In this document: piece by piece, positions 11,872 through 23,016 of the stretch
Numbering within the stretch: the stretch's first letter is position 1
Layout of the letters: the number at the start of each line of letters is the position of its first letter
NCBI RefSeq assembly: GCF_000219625.1
Contig: NC_018203.1
Location: 62,001-126,000, forward strand
DNA: 64,000 nt
Reading direction: 5' to 3'
From: Zymoseptoria tritici IPO323
Taxonomy: Eukaryota; Ascomycota; Dothideomycetes; Mycosphaerellales; Mycosphaerellaceae
Program-made: the position numbers and the translations under genes
The notes under the pieces: generated by a model
Database searches by the model: none
Seen by the model: the letters and a program-made list of their open reading frames with translations, nothing else
Told to the model about the DNA's origin: nothing

Positions 11872-12084
11872 TACTGTGTTCGTCGCGATCGCGCCGAGTG
11901 CCGTGGATGCGGCCGGGAGCGTATCGATGGGCGGAGATGCTGGGATCGATCGGGTCCACGATGTCCTTGCTGGGCTTGGACCCTTTAAACACTTCACAAG
12001 CAACAGCGAGATGGACAAAACGCCGCATCGCGGACACGTCTCTTTGCTCGACCCTTCAAAGGTCTATTTGCTACAAACACTAAA

Positions 12085-12588
12085 CCTATCAGCGCTCACC
12101 TTCACGGAACCAGCCACTATGTTCATCGACATGTGCTTCGCTCTGACGAAGTTCTCACATGCAACGAGACAAGAGACGACTGCCAAGGGTGTGCGGAACC
12201 ACCTATCAAGGGAAGCAACCTCCATGAAAGAGTTGAGGCAATACAAGCTCATTTCGGCGGACAAGAAGATGGCGAGAGAGAGAAATACCAACCCGCATCG
12301 CAGACAACGGGAAAACCATGCTATCTCCATCGCCAGACACCTCTGCATCGAAGAGAGAAGACCTTCAGCTTCTCGGGAATTTCCGGTGCGGCATACGACG
12401 ACGTTGTCTCAGCCCATACCCCGTTTTCCGCCACACTTTCTCCAACGGCTCGTCGGCCTCCCAAGACAGACCACGCAGACTCCAGCTCAATTGCTGAACC
12501 CTACGCAATCTTTTCTCGGGAGACCCAGTACACAGCTACAAGCCCAGCGGCATCGCGGATGAGTGCGCTCGGCGCGAATTTGGAATGA
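12085..12588 (+). CDS. Possible orphan protein or 3' exon
   Basis: A plus-strand frame with protein-like composition ending at 12588, running through HVLRSDEVLTCNETRDDCQ and FSFSGISGAAYDDVVSAHTP to SRMSALGANLE. It has no in-frame ATG near its 5' side, so if real it is a downstream exon whose first exon lies in 11.7-12.1 kb. The N-terminal part has three Cys in CNETRDDCQGC. No family recognised. Confidence 0.3.
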   Translation, partial: PISAHLHGTSHYVHRHVLRSDEVLTCNETRDDCQGCAEPPIKGSNLHERVEAIQAHFGGQEDGEREKYQPASQTTGKPCYLHRQTPLHRREKTFSFSGISGAAYDDVVSAHTPFSATLSPTARRPPKTDHADSSSIAEPYAIFSRETQYTATSPAASRMSALGANLE

Positions 12589-12831
12589 GCTCAAAAGTGT
12601 TGCGGTAAATCTGCTCTGATCCTCAACAGGCAAATCTCATCGAGGAAGAGATCGGCTCTTCGCTCGTTGCCTTTTCGCTCATTGCGATGTTTCAATCGGT
12701 TTGGGCACGGCGGGAGTAGCAGCATTCGCCGTCTTGGGCTGGCCTCTCCGACGTGCGCGCATCAACGCGGTCGTATGCAGGGTGCCGAAAAGTCGGTCTG
12801 GAGCTCCAAACGGAGGATTACAACATTCGAT

Positions 12832-12880
12832 TCCATCTCTCTCTCTCTTCTCTTCCTTTCCTTCCCACTCCATTTGCCCA
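12832..12880 (+). promoter_or_regulatory. Pyrimidine-rich tract upstream of the 86-aa gene
   Basis: A run of CT-rich sequence (CTCTCTCTCTTCTCTTCC and following) about 240 bp upstream of the ATG at 13114. Such CT tracts are frequent in promoters and leaders of filamentous fungi. The role here is inferred from position only. Confidence 0.3.
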
Positions 12881-13113
12881 GCCAAAAACAGCCGCTTCCC
12901 ATCTTCCCATACTCCGCAGACACGGAAGACATAAACTACAAAGTCGACCTAAATCCAACATCCACCTCGACCTCCGCGACCAACGTTCTCTCTACAGGAT
13001 CCATCGTCGATCGGAAGTCCCACCTCCTCCTGCCAACCACTCCTCTGTCCCGCTAACATCCCAGCCAGCCATCCAATCAGCCGCCACCTATCGATCCATC
13101 GAAATCCATCACC

Positions 13114-13374
13114 ATGCCTCCCCGCAAAGTCTCCTCCACCACGAAATTCTCGGTCGAAGAAACCGCCATCCTCCAAATTCAAGAACTCGCCCGACAATCC
13201 CAAGAACTCGCCCACGCGGCTCAAAACGACGCTCTGCTCGCGGTGCAAAAGGCGACGTATGCGATGCAGAGAGCGGATGAGGCGAGGAGGGTGACTACGT
13301 TGGCGTTGGTATTTGCGGCGGTGGTGGTGGTTGTGTTGGCCGGGGTTGTTTGGGGTGGGTTGGGAAAGGCTTAG
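13114..13374 (+). CDS. Small tail-anchored coiled-coil protein
   Basis: 86 aa, single exon, ATG in good context (ATCACCATGCC). Residues 13-58 are an amphipathic helix rich in Gln, Ala and Glu (QIQELARQSQELAHAAQ), typical of a short coiled coil. Residues 60-80 are strongly hydrophobic (LALVFAAVVVVVLAGVVWGG), leaving six residues after the membrane. This is the organisation of a tail-anchored protein, as in SNARE-like or membrane-adaptor proteins, but no SNARE zero-layer Gln/Arg signature is evident. Function unknown. It is preceded by an approximately 440-bp gene-free region with a CT tract. Confidence 0.65.
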   Translation: MPPRKVSSTTKFSVEETAILQIQELARQSQELAHAAQNDALLAVQKATYAMQRADEARRVTTLALVFAAVVVVVLAGVVWGGLGKA

Positions 13375-14071
13375 AAGGGAAGAGCGGAGAGAGCCGGTGG
13401 ATGTCGGTTGGGAGTGTGCGAGGCAAGTGCTCGATGTGGTCGATGTTAAATTTGAGAGAGGACACTGGGTGGAACGGAGGACGGGAGTGAGTGGGTTGGG
13501 AACAGTGGTGTTGGGAAGGAATGGTTTTGAAAAGGTTAGTGTTGGGCAGGAGTAGAGTAGGATTTCAACCTTCACGTTTCGCAGGAGTCACAGCACACCC
13601 TCCTTACTGCTACGCTATCACCGCGTCCGCTCGTCCTCCCCGCTCCCTTTCTGGCCACGCCGGCTCATTACCGCCCAGCTTTGCGAGGCCCCACTGTCCG
13701 CCTCGACGCTCTTTTCCGGCGAATCTTCCTCCCTTAACACGGCATGACCTCGCTCGACAGCGGGTACATTCCGATCAACGCGCCCTCGCACCGACGCAGG
13801 TCGATCTCCTGCCGGAAAGCTGAAGCTGCGGACTTAAGACTGACCGAGGAGGATGTACGCACCTGCACCTGCAGAACAATGGAATGGATACCGAACATCA
13901 CCGCATCGAATGCTGATAATCACAAGCCGGGAACTCAATCAGATCATCCCTTCCATCGCGGATCGCATTCAGATTCAGACTTACAGCCCGTATTGTCTGA
14001 CTAAGATTAAGCGCAGCAAGCTTCCAACTCCTCCCGTCAACGACTCCACAAACGGCAATCACCCTCTTCAG
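13375..14071. other. No gene seen
   Basis: 3' flank of the 86-aa gene. Frames in this interval are antisense shadows or lack coding character. Confidence 0.3.
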
Positions 14072-14493
14072 TCAACCTATCGTTAAATTCATGGCAATTA
14101 GCCGCTCACGGCCGACATCCGGTGAATGGTGAGTCCACGCCGCTGCAGGACAGTCGACACTTTCTTTCGAAAAAGCGTCGCAAGTGCACGTAAGCGACTG
14201 TCTGTCTACTAATCGAATGTACTGGTATGTACTTGAAAGTTGGAGTTGGAATTGGCGAATAAAAATTAACAAACGTAGAGGAATGAACGACACAATCGCA
14301 TAGAACACATCCGATGTAACGACATCGTAGCCGCGCAGCCTCTTGCCTTCCCGGATACAAAAAAAGTCCGATCCAGGTAAGAAATATACTAACTCATCGA
14401 ATCGGTCCATATAGTTTCTCGACAGTCCAGCTCGCCGCCAATCCATCGAACCACCTACTCGTTGCCCGGCGCGATCGTCATCTATCACAAACA
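14072..14493 (-). CDS. Doubtful orphan ORF
   Basis: 140 codons from the first ATG (14493): MFVIDDDRAGQRVGGSMDW onward. A hydrophobic stretch (FYAIVSFIPLRLLIF) lies mid-protein. No domain is recognised, there is no splice evidence, and composition is only mildly coding-like. It could be chance. Confidence 0.25.
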
Positions 14494-14518
14494 TCCTCGA
14501 AGTCCGATCGAAGCCCAC

Positions 14519-15750
14519 CTACTTCGCTGCACGATACAAGAATCGACGAGCCATAGGCACTACTTCTCCTTGCGAAACTGCCCAAGGGAGATTCATCTCG
14601 AATCCCGAAAGTCAAGCTAACAACCGCCGAGCGTGCAACACAGCGCTCATGGATCTACCAACGTTGGTCAAGCCGCTTCAATACCTACCATGCCTTCCAC
14701 CGGACCGACATCGTCTCTTCCCGATGCCATCACCGTCCACGCAAACGCCGGACATGTTGTTTGCCGGCATGACGATGTCTTATGGCTTCACGCTGAGGAT
14801 GTGATGCAGCTTATCGTGAAGGACACGGACTCCAATTAAAGATCGCAGCCGTCGTGACTACCATAAAGTCATGGGTGAAGCCGGCCAGTCCCACTTTTAC
14901 CGAGGCTGTAACTGGGCGTACGATTGCCAGTCTGTCGCGAACAGCATTCCCCTCGAGAGCGTGTGTGGAGTCGCTTGTGGTAGTCAACTCTCGAGCCTCG
15001 AGCTCGAATACCGATGGCATTGGCTTCGCAAATGGCTTTATTTAGCACCAGACCTTGCGACACTACGCCAACATATCGTGCTCCATCATCGGATTCCTGG
15101 TCTGTGCAAAGGCCAGTAGATGAGTCTACAGCTCGACCTCGCTGCCTGCTTGTCTCCTCGGTCCTTCGAGCATTGAGGGCGAGGGCAAGAGCAAGGGTGG
15201 TTAACGGTCGTCGGACATCGTTGATACTCACCGCTCGCGCCATGAATTATGCACGACCGCGTGGACCTCATCCTATATCCCTCCGGCATGCGTGGTATCT
15301 GGAGTCTGTCTATCTGACTAGTCCAACACTCCTCGTTTGCCGCAAGGCGCTCGCCGGAACTCGAACCGACCGAACCACGGTTGGAGCCTCGGAGGAGAGT
15401 TGTAGGAGACGTGCACTCATCGAACCGAGATTACTTGTTAATCTTACACTGCTTCTCGTCAGAATGGAAGAAAGGAGTTCTGCAGCAGGAATCTATCGGA
15501 AGAAGTCAATCAACCCGTCTCTTCAACGAAATGACTAGAATCATGCTTTGGCATATTTGGCTGTGGCGTATCTCAGCCCTAATGTTGGCACGCCGATCAA
15601 GAAACGGTGAAAGAGACAGTGGTTTAGGAAGATGATTGCCAACGAACGTCTGCTCGATGGACTGAATCGTGGTTCGGGTGTCCGTAGAAGCCGCATCTCA
15701 AACCCTCTCGTCGAAGAAATAGTCGCGATAAGCAGAGCTGTTGCCAACAC
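14519..15750. other. No convincing gene; left flank of the copia element
   Basis: 1.2 kb of normal-composition DNA with several overlapping frames on both strands, none with recognisable motifs. It ends abruptly at the copia LTR at 15751. Confidence 0.35.
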
Positions 15751-15890
15751 TACTAAAAGTGAGTCCTTAAACGTGTATACACTGTGTTGTCTCATAAAGC
15801 TAAAGAAGCAAGAGGAAGGAAGGTATACACTCGTAAACGGATAACTTAGTATGTTCCTACCTTAGGCACTAACTATCTAATCTTAAGTTA
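15751..15890 (-). repeat. Copia 3' LTR (left in the window)
   Basis: About 140 bp starting TACTAAAAGTGAGTCC. It aligns without gaps to 21743-21882, differing mainly by CA/TG to TA changes in the right copy. The left copy is less mutated. The usual TG..CA ends read TA..TA, as RIP would leave them. Confidence 0.8.
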
Positions 15891-15899
15891 CCCCTAGGT

Positions 15900-18800
15900 T
15901 AGTAATAAGGCCTTAATAGTAAGGTAACATCTTATATAACTAAACATGCTCTATTTTTTACGCTCTATAAACAACCTCTAGTTATCGGTTAGTTCTAGTA
16001 ATAAGTAGTTATAGTAGTAGGGCGCTAAGGGTAGTAAATCTAAGAAAGCTAGCTAAAAACGTAGAGGCGTAGAAATAAGTATACGCGGCGTAGTTCTAAG
16101 ACTTACGTAAACGACTCGTATAGAAACTAAAAACGTCGAGTCCGGTATTAAATAAGTAACTAATAAGAGGCTAGAGAATAGTAGTAACTTTTAGTAACTT
16201 AGTATTAATATAGCTTCTTCTCCGAGAGCGACTAAGTAGCCTTCTATTTAGTAATAGCGGTAGTATAGTCGACTAGTCCGAGTTGTTTAACGAAGGCGGC
16301 GTACTTCGTCTTATCTAGTAACTTAGTAAGGCTATTAGTAGCCTATTAGTACGTAGAGATCTATTTACGACTATATTACTAGTAGTAATCTCCTACTAAA
16401 TAAAGCGATACCGTAGGTCGATATATTTGGTACGGCCGTCGGATAATACGCTAGACTACTTAGTAATGTCGATAGCCGGTTAATTATCCTCGCAGATAGT
16501 AACTAGTCGTATAGTTCCCTTATAGCCGATATTCTTAAGTACTCGGTAGAGGTATTTAGCCTCCTTAGCTACTAGTATTAACTATATATATTTAGCCTCT
16601 ATAGATAAGAGAGCTATAATCTTCTATTGTCCGGATTTATAGAGTAAAGGTACTCCTATAAATATAAATAATAGTCTACTAGTAGACTTCCGAGTATCGG
16701 TATTATTAGCCTAAGAGGCATTAGTATATACGTAGAAGTTAAGCTCGCCGGTACCGCTACCTTCGAAGAGTAGTCCGCGAGTCTTAGTACTAATAAGATA
16801 GTCTATAACTTCGAATATAGTATAGAGGTATACTATTATAGGGTTCTTAAGGAAGTAGTATAATAGGCCGACCTCGTAGTAGACGTCCGGCCGAGTAATT
16901 ATAGCTAGCTAGAGTATACTACCGACGGCCGACTAATATAGCTCCTTAAGTTACTTAGTCGCTTAATATTTATTAGTAGCTTATTAAAGGGTACCGTTAG
17001 AAACTAGTATTATTCGAGGAGAATAACTAAGGTACTCTACGAACTTAGTAGATAATCCCTTAAGGTAAGCATCTTAAGTTACTATAAGCTATCGGTTAGC
17101 GCGGTTACGTATAATCCTTATACTAAGATAGTAGTAGAGTTTACCGAGTAAGCGTATCTCGAATTTACTACTAATAAGAGCGGCGGTATCGTAAATAGTA
17201 GATAGGAGCTACGCGAACATAAGTAAGTCGTCTACGTAAACTACTATAATTGTTCTAGCGGCATTACTAAAAACGTATATATTACTAAGAAAGGGGTTAA
17301 AGCCGTATAGCTTTATAAACTTCGTAAACTCGTTATACTAAAGTAGTAGAGCCTACTTAAGTCTATATAACGCCTTAATTAGTCTATATACTATACTAAT
17401 ATACTTATATTTATAGCTATACGGAACCTCTATATAAATAATATAATCTACGAGGAGAGTATTTAGAAACGCTATAATAATATCGTATTAATAGTACTTA
17501 AGATTACACTCTATATATATCGCGAAGAGTACTCGTAAGGTCGTCGGCAAAACGACTATAGTATAGGTATCGTCGTAATTAATACTAGCGACTTATAAGA
17601 AGCCGTATAGGACCTATCGGCCCTTATACCTACTAATAAAGCTATTAGCGTTAGTCTTAAGTATATATACCTATCGTCCTCGGAGGATCTTATAGCTAGT
17701 AGCTATAATAATACTACGAAGCTTATATTACTACGTCTTGTTATTAGTATAGACCTTTATCTCCTTATCTATAGCCTCCTTCTAGTTATTCTAGCGAGGA
17801 GACTTCTTAGCCTCGTAAGTATTATAAGGGACTTTAATAGGCTCCTTAGATGCTATTACTAAGGCTTAGAACGCTCGAATACTTTACTACGGAAGATCGT
17901 TAATACTACGAGTACTATAGTAATAGCGTAAAGAAAGCTTACGAGTATATAAGGCGTAATTAAGTATTTCGTCTAGTACCTTTTTAATAGAGCCGAGACG
18001 ATTAGTCTTATATCCTAGAGGTAGTAGTATAGGAGTATATAGTTACTAAGGAAGGTCCTTATCGCCGAGTATATTCTTAATATTATCTATATTACTATCT
18101 CCGTCTACGGTATTATGCTCCTTAGGAAGGAGGTTATTCTTATTTATAAAGGTAATACCTTATATTAGCGCTAGCGTATTACCCCTAGGAGCGGACGTAT
18201 CGATATCGTTAGAACTAAAGAATACTACCTCGTCGTCCTTAAGGGAGGTAGAGGCTACTATTATATCTATAATAGCTAGATTATTAAAACTAATGTCCGA
18301 TAAGTATATAATCTTATTCTCGGATTATAGCTAGATATAGTAGATTAGCCCTTTATAGCCGATAAGCTAACCTTCGTATACTCGTAAGCTAAACTTTAAT
18401 CCTTATAGAACGTCGTAGTCGAGAGGCTACGCCTTATATCTATATAGTTAAAGCTCCTTAAGGAACTAATTAAGCTTCTACTTTATAGCGGTATAGAGAA
18501 CCTTATAAGGGCTAAGTCCGCCGAGAGCCTAAGAAGATATTAAATTAAGTAGGTAGACTATAGCCGTAATAGCTTTAGGCTAGAGGTATACTAGAAGGTT
18601 AGCGTAAATTATTATCTTACGTACGAGAGTATAGATAATATAATTACTAACTTTAGCGAGACCGTTCTTCGTAGAGTAGTAAGGTAGTAATACCTCTAAT
18701 CGAATGCTATTATCGGAGGCGAATTAAAGTAGAGCATTACTACTATACTCGCGACTACTATTAAGGCGGTAGACTAGTACTATAATTCCGTACTATATAA

Positions 18801-21740
18801 GGATATAGTAGTAGTAACAAGGGAGCGTAACACTAGCGCTACTCTTATATATAGAGGTAAACTTATAATAATATAGAGCTATAGTATTAGTAAAGAGGGT
18901 TATATAGCGTTCCTTATTAAGACTAGTCTAGCGTATAGAGATAATATCTACGCTAACGATCCTATATATAGTAGAGGGCTACGTAGCTAGTATTCGGCTA
19001 TAAATTTAATATATATAAGCTCGTCGATAGGCTAAATAAGCTAAAAGTACGCGAACGCCGTTAATTAAGATATAGCTATTCTTATAGAGCTATAAGATGT
19101 TCCGCTTACTTATATAACCTAGACGGAGGTACTATTTAGCTATAGTACCCTTTAGTAGCGAGGAAGTAACGAGCGCTATTAGTTATAAGGTCGTAGTTAC
19201 TAGCGTAGAAGGAGTCGGTATAACGCGCTTTAAGTATAGTAAGCCGTTAAACTTTATAACTTCCGTAATAGACGTATATTTACTAGCTAAGTCCTTCGTA
19301 AATAGTACTTAGAGATTAGTACGATAGTAGTAACCCTTAGTAGCTAGGGCCTCTATCGATAAGAGGTTTACTACTAAGCCTAGTACGTAAAGTACGTTAG
19401 AGAAGTCGTATTCCTAAGGGCTATATTTAATAGTAAAGGTCTATACTCGAGTAACGCTATAGCCTATAGCGGTAATATATCTACTACCGACCTAGATAGA
19501 GAGTTTATAGGGCGAGAAGGTTACTATATATCCGCGGTTATTAGTTATATAGTCGGTAGCTCTAGAGTCGATAATCTACAAGTTAGAGTTATAAGCCGCG
19601 AGTAATACTAACATCGTACGCTCGTTTACGACCGGCGGTAATTGTTAATCCGTATAAGCTACTATTATAAATAGACGACGAGGGCTATTGTTTGTTTGTT
19701 TGTTTGTTTGTTTGTTCCATTTACGTCCTTTCGGAGTCCAAGACTATGTAGGACGGCCTTGCAAGCAAGGCAGTAGATCTATTTACAATCAAATTCTTTT
19801 AGTATTCTTTGACCTTAGGGGAAACCCCGTGCCTAAGGCAATGCCAAAGGACTTTAAACAAAAGCAAAACAAAGGAAATCGAACGAGTGTCGTTGTCTGT
19901 TGTCTGTAGCTAGGGCTGCAGAATTTTCGCGCCAAGCTTTTTGCAGAATTTTCAGCGGATCCTTCCGCTTCGCACACACACACGCTGCAAATTCGAATGC
20001 AAAATTCGAATGCAAAGCAGCTGTCTAACTCGCTGTCTTCTCTTGTCCTCAATATGCCTTTGTGGAACTGCATGCGCTTCCAAACGCATACAGCTACGCA
20101 GGTTGATCGCAGAGTTGTGGATTCTACCGACTGTTCTAGCTCTTTAAAGTGCATGTATGCTTCCTTCGAGGGCGACGAAGTCTCTAGAGAAGGGACATGC
20201 GATTTCGGTTCGGATTTCGAGGAGGTGCGCGTATAGGGCAGAGTGGACTGCTTCTTCTTCTTCTTCTTCTTCTTGTTTGCAGCGTAAAGGGCTATTCGTT
20301 CGAATCGTGCTGTTGTTCTGCTGTAGCTCGTGTTTCGAGGCGGATTTCGAGAAGGATTTCGGGCGGATTCGAGAGGTTTTCGGGCGGATTTCGAGAAGGA
20401 TTTCGGGCGGATTTCGAGAGGTTTTCGAGGAGGTTTCTTCCAGACTGTCTTGGTTTCCCTTCCGAGGAAGGTACTTACGACGGCCACCGCGTGAAGGTGC
20501 AGTCTGTTCGGCCGTCGACGAGGGCTATTAGAAGGTAATAGGGTCGCTAATAGTACTAATAGTTCCGATATTAGAGTAGGCATAATAGCGGTATAATAAT
20601 TAGCATAATATTTGCCTTGATCCTTCTTCTTCTACTTCTTAAGGCGTCTCTTATTAGCCTTAATCTTCTTCTACGGATACTTAGTATAGTAGTCCTTCTC
20701 TTTATACGTATTTCTATTATAAAACGTATAATACTTACTATTACGAGCTTATACTAGTTAAGGTATTTAGGTCTAACTAAGAGGCTACTACGCTCTAATT
20801 CTAGTAGGTATTCGAGCTATAAGTCTAGTAGTCGTAGATGTACTAGCGTTCGTCTAAGTATTATACTTATTAAGGAGCCCTTTAACGAAGGTATTAAGAT
20901 TAGACTTAGTAACCGGTTAGTTATTAGGACGCTCGCGTAGCTTCTCGTAGCGATTAAAGGTAAAAATAGAAAAGAAGGGATTAAGAAGAAGATATAGACG
21001 GTAGTAGGCTTAACTATTACTAATCTTAAGTATAGTCGGCTTAAGTTACTTAAGCTTACTACGATAGTTATTAATAGAAGACTTAATATCCTTACCGTCG
21101 TAGCGAAGGTTCTTATATTTAAGATATACTAAGAGCTCGTATATATAGCCTAAGGGTTTATATAGCGTAAGATGTTCCTAGATAGTTTAAGCCGTCTTAA
21201 AAGGGAGGTACTTCTTAACGATATATTATTTATAGTTAAGTATTAGGTATACGCGAGCCTTATAAATCCTACTATTATAAACGTCCTTACGATCCTTATA
21301 GGTATCGTTAGTCTTACTAGAGGCTTAAGGTAATAGCTTACGTATATTCTTCGAGCTATAGTATCGCTAGAGATTTTGTCTATAGAGATTAGACTCTATT
21401 ATATTAGCCTAGGTAATATAGTTGTCCTTACCCTTAAGCTTCTTACTAGTTAGTCAAACGGTTATTTTAGCTATCTTAAATAGACTATAAACGGTATAGA
21501 AGGGCGAGGATTAAAGGGTCGGTATTAAGTCCTAGTAATAAGGAGAAGCGTACGCTAAGGAAGCGTATAGGTAGAATCGTAAATAGCGTATACGGTAGTA
21601 GTACGTTAACGGAGGTCGTAAATAGCGTATACGGCGGTAGTACGTAAATAGAAGGTAGTAACCCGTAAAGGGGAGATCTAGATAGTATCGATTAAGGGAG
21701 GGTTTTAGAGTACTTAGTAAATATAAAGTACTAGCTCTTA
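15900..21740 (-). pseudogene. Copia gag-pol relic destroyed by RIP
   Basis: On the minus strand, through many stops: the gag zinc knuckle at about 20690-20750 reads YTFYNRNTYKEKDY, i.e. CX2CX4HX4C with all ligand positions read as Tyr. VLYVLGLVVNLLSIEALATK at about 19340-19420 is a protease/GAG-pre-integrase block. IIVVYVDDLLMFA at 17218-17256 is the RT active site, and ITRPDVYYEVGLLYYFL near 16850-16900 is a downstream RT motif. The coding region is interrupted by the SINE-like copy at 19690-20515. No product possible. Confidence 0.85.
19690..20515 (-). mobile_element. SINE-like non-LTR element, copy 1
   Basis: 826 bp flanked by a 14-bp target duplication CGACGAGGGCTATT (19676-19689 and 20516-20529). 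In element orientation (minus) it starts ACGGCCGAACAGACTGC and ends in (AAAC)n, seen on the plus strand as GTTT repeats at 19690-19715. It retains CA/TG dinucleotides, so it is younger than or largely spared by the RIP that hit the surrounding copia. It carries a CTT microsatellite (20250-20275) and no conserved long ORF. Long for a SINE; it could be a non-autonomous LINE derivative. Confidence 0.82.
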
Positions 21741-21742
21741 AC

Positions 21743-21882
21743 TACTAAAAGTAAGTCCTTAAACGTATATATACTATATTATCTTATAAAGCTAAAGAAG
21801 TAAGAGGAAGGAAGGTATATACTTATAAACGAATAACTTAGTATATTCCTACCTTAGGTACTAACTATCTAATCTTAAGTAT
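21743..21882 (-). repeat. Copia 5' LTR (right in the window)
   Basis: Direct repeat of 15751-15890, more heavily RIP-mutated. It is followed by AT-rich DNA unrelated to the copia left flank. Confidence 0.8.
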
Positions 21883-22130
21883 ACTAATCTAGCTTATAGT
21901 TAAATATATAATATACGACGGTTAGAACTCTAAAGTCTATAGTTCCTAGGATAGTATACTAAACGTAAGTTTAGGCTACTACGAGGATTTTAAGATTCTA
22001 TATAAAGATAGTAGGGTTAGTAGTACCTATAGAGTAGTTTCGTTAACCGAAATTGTACCTTTAATACCCTATATTCTTTTCGAAGAGGTCTACGTATCTT
22101 AGATAAACCCTAGATTATATAGATATCGTT
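21883..22130. other. RIP-mutated DNA of unknown origin
   Basis: AT-rich, TA-saturated sequence between the copia element and SINE-like copy 2. No domain is readable. It is presumably the remnant of an older repeat. Confidence 0.4.
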
Positions 22131-22143
22131 ACTATCGCGATCT

Positions 22144-23003
22144 TTTGTTTTGTTTGTTTGTTTGTTTGTTCCATTTACGTCCTTTCGGAGTCCAAGACTA
22201 TGTAGGACGGCCTTGCGCGCAAGGCAGTAGATCTATTTACAATCAAATTCTTTCGGTATTCTTTAACCTTAGGGGAAAACCCCGTGCCTAAGGTAGAATC
22301 TGCAAAGCAGAATCTACCGAAGGACTTCAAAAGCAGCGCAAAACAAAGGAAATCCAACGAGTGTCGTGCAGCCGGGGCTGCAGAATTTTCGCGCCAAGCT
22401 TTTTGCAGAATTTTCAGCGGATCCTTCCGCTTCGCACGTACGCATGCTGCAAATTCGAAATGCAGTACAAAAGCAGTGCAAAATGCCGTGCAAAAGCAGT
22501 GCAAAATGCCGTGCAAAAGCAGTGCAAAATGCCGTGCAAAAGCAGTGCAAAATGCTATGCAAAAGCAGTACAAAAGCAGTACAAAAGCAGCTATCTAACT
22601 CGCTGCCTTCTCTTATCCTTAATATGCCTTTATAGAACTGTATGCCGCTTCTAAACGCATACAGCTACGTAGGTTAATCGCAGAGTTATAGATTCCACTA
22701 ACTGTTCTAGCTCTTTAAAGTGTTTCGGTTCGGATTTCGAGGAGGTGCGCGTATAGGGCAGAGTAGATTGCTTCTTCTTCTTCTTCTTGTTTGTAGTGTT
22801 TGTAGCGTAGAGGGCGTTCGAATCGTGCTGTTGTTCTGTAGCTTGTGTTTCAATGGGAGGCGTACCTCCAGGTCGTGTTGTTGTTGTAAGGGAAGAGGGA
22901 TCGACGGCCTCTCCAATCCTCCGGAGGAAACTTGGCTCTGCAACGACGGTATCGTCGCAGGTTCGTAGCCGGCACCACGTACAGGTGTTCCTCGTCGCCG
23001 ACC
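22144..23003 (-). mobile_element. SINE-like element, copy 2 (mosaic 5' end)
   Basis: 860 bp with a 13-bp target duplication ACTATCGCGATCT (22131-22143 and 23004-23016). The (AAAC)n tail is at the left (GTTT on the plus strand). It matches copy 1 over the tail-proximal two thirds. The roughly 150 bp at its 5' head (about 22855-23003) differ from the head shared by copies 1 and 3. Part of it (about 22600-22710) shows CA/TG to TA changes relative to copy 1, so it has been partly RIPped. It contains an expanded 23-bp tandem repeat. Confidence 0.82.
22468..22580 (+). repeat. 23-bp minisatellite inside SINE-like copy 2
   Basis: Four to five tandem units of AAAAGCAGTGCAAAATGCCG + TGC (23 bp). Copy 3 has roughly one to two units at the same place and copy 1 none, so the array expanded within the element family. 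Confidence 0.85.
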
Positions 23004-23016
23004 ACTATCGCGATCT

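Larger units (their letters stand above)
15751..21882 (-). mobile_element. Ty1/copia LTR retrotransposon, RIP-mutated, carrying a nested SINE-like insert
   Basis: Two direct repeats of about 140 bp (15751-15890 and 21743-21882, constant offset 5,992) bracket a RIP-mutated interior. Reading the minus strand gives the copia order from right to left: gag zinc knuckle near 20.7 kb, protease/GAG-pre-integrase block near 19.3-19.4 kb, RT with YVDD at about 17.23 kb, further RT block near 16.87 kb, then the 3' LTR. A purine-rich tract (CCTAGGGG read on the minus strand) abuts the left LTR inner edge. Removing the 0.84-kb nested insert leaves about 5.3 kb, normal for copia. No target duplication is recognisable; the right flank is other RIP-mutated DNA. 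Confidence 0.88.

Noticed and set aside
20290..20310. B-box-like GTTCGAATC in the SINE-like element
   Set aside because: Orientation is opposite to the (AAAC)n-tail sense and there is no A box at proper spacing, so a Pol III promoter is not supported.
22175..22573. Cys/Phe/Ala-rich minus frame suggesting a small secreted cysteine-rich protein
   Set aside because: It is simply the translation of the 23-bp minisatellite in the SINE-like element.
22945..22985. tRNA-like GGTTCGTAGCCGGCACCA in the 5' head of SINE-like copy 2, suggesting a tRNA-derived SINE
   Set aside because: It is on the strand opposite to the element sense, the T-stem has a mismatch, and ACCA follows directly with no acceptor stem. 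It does not fold as a tRNA and is absent from copies 1 and 3.
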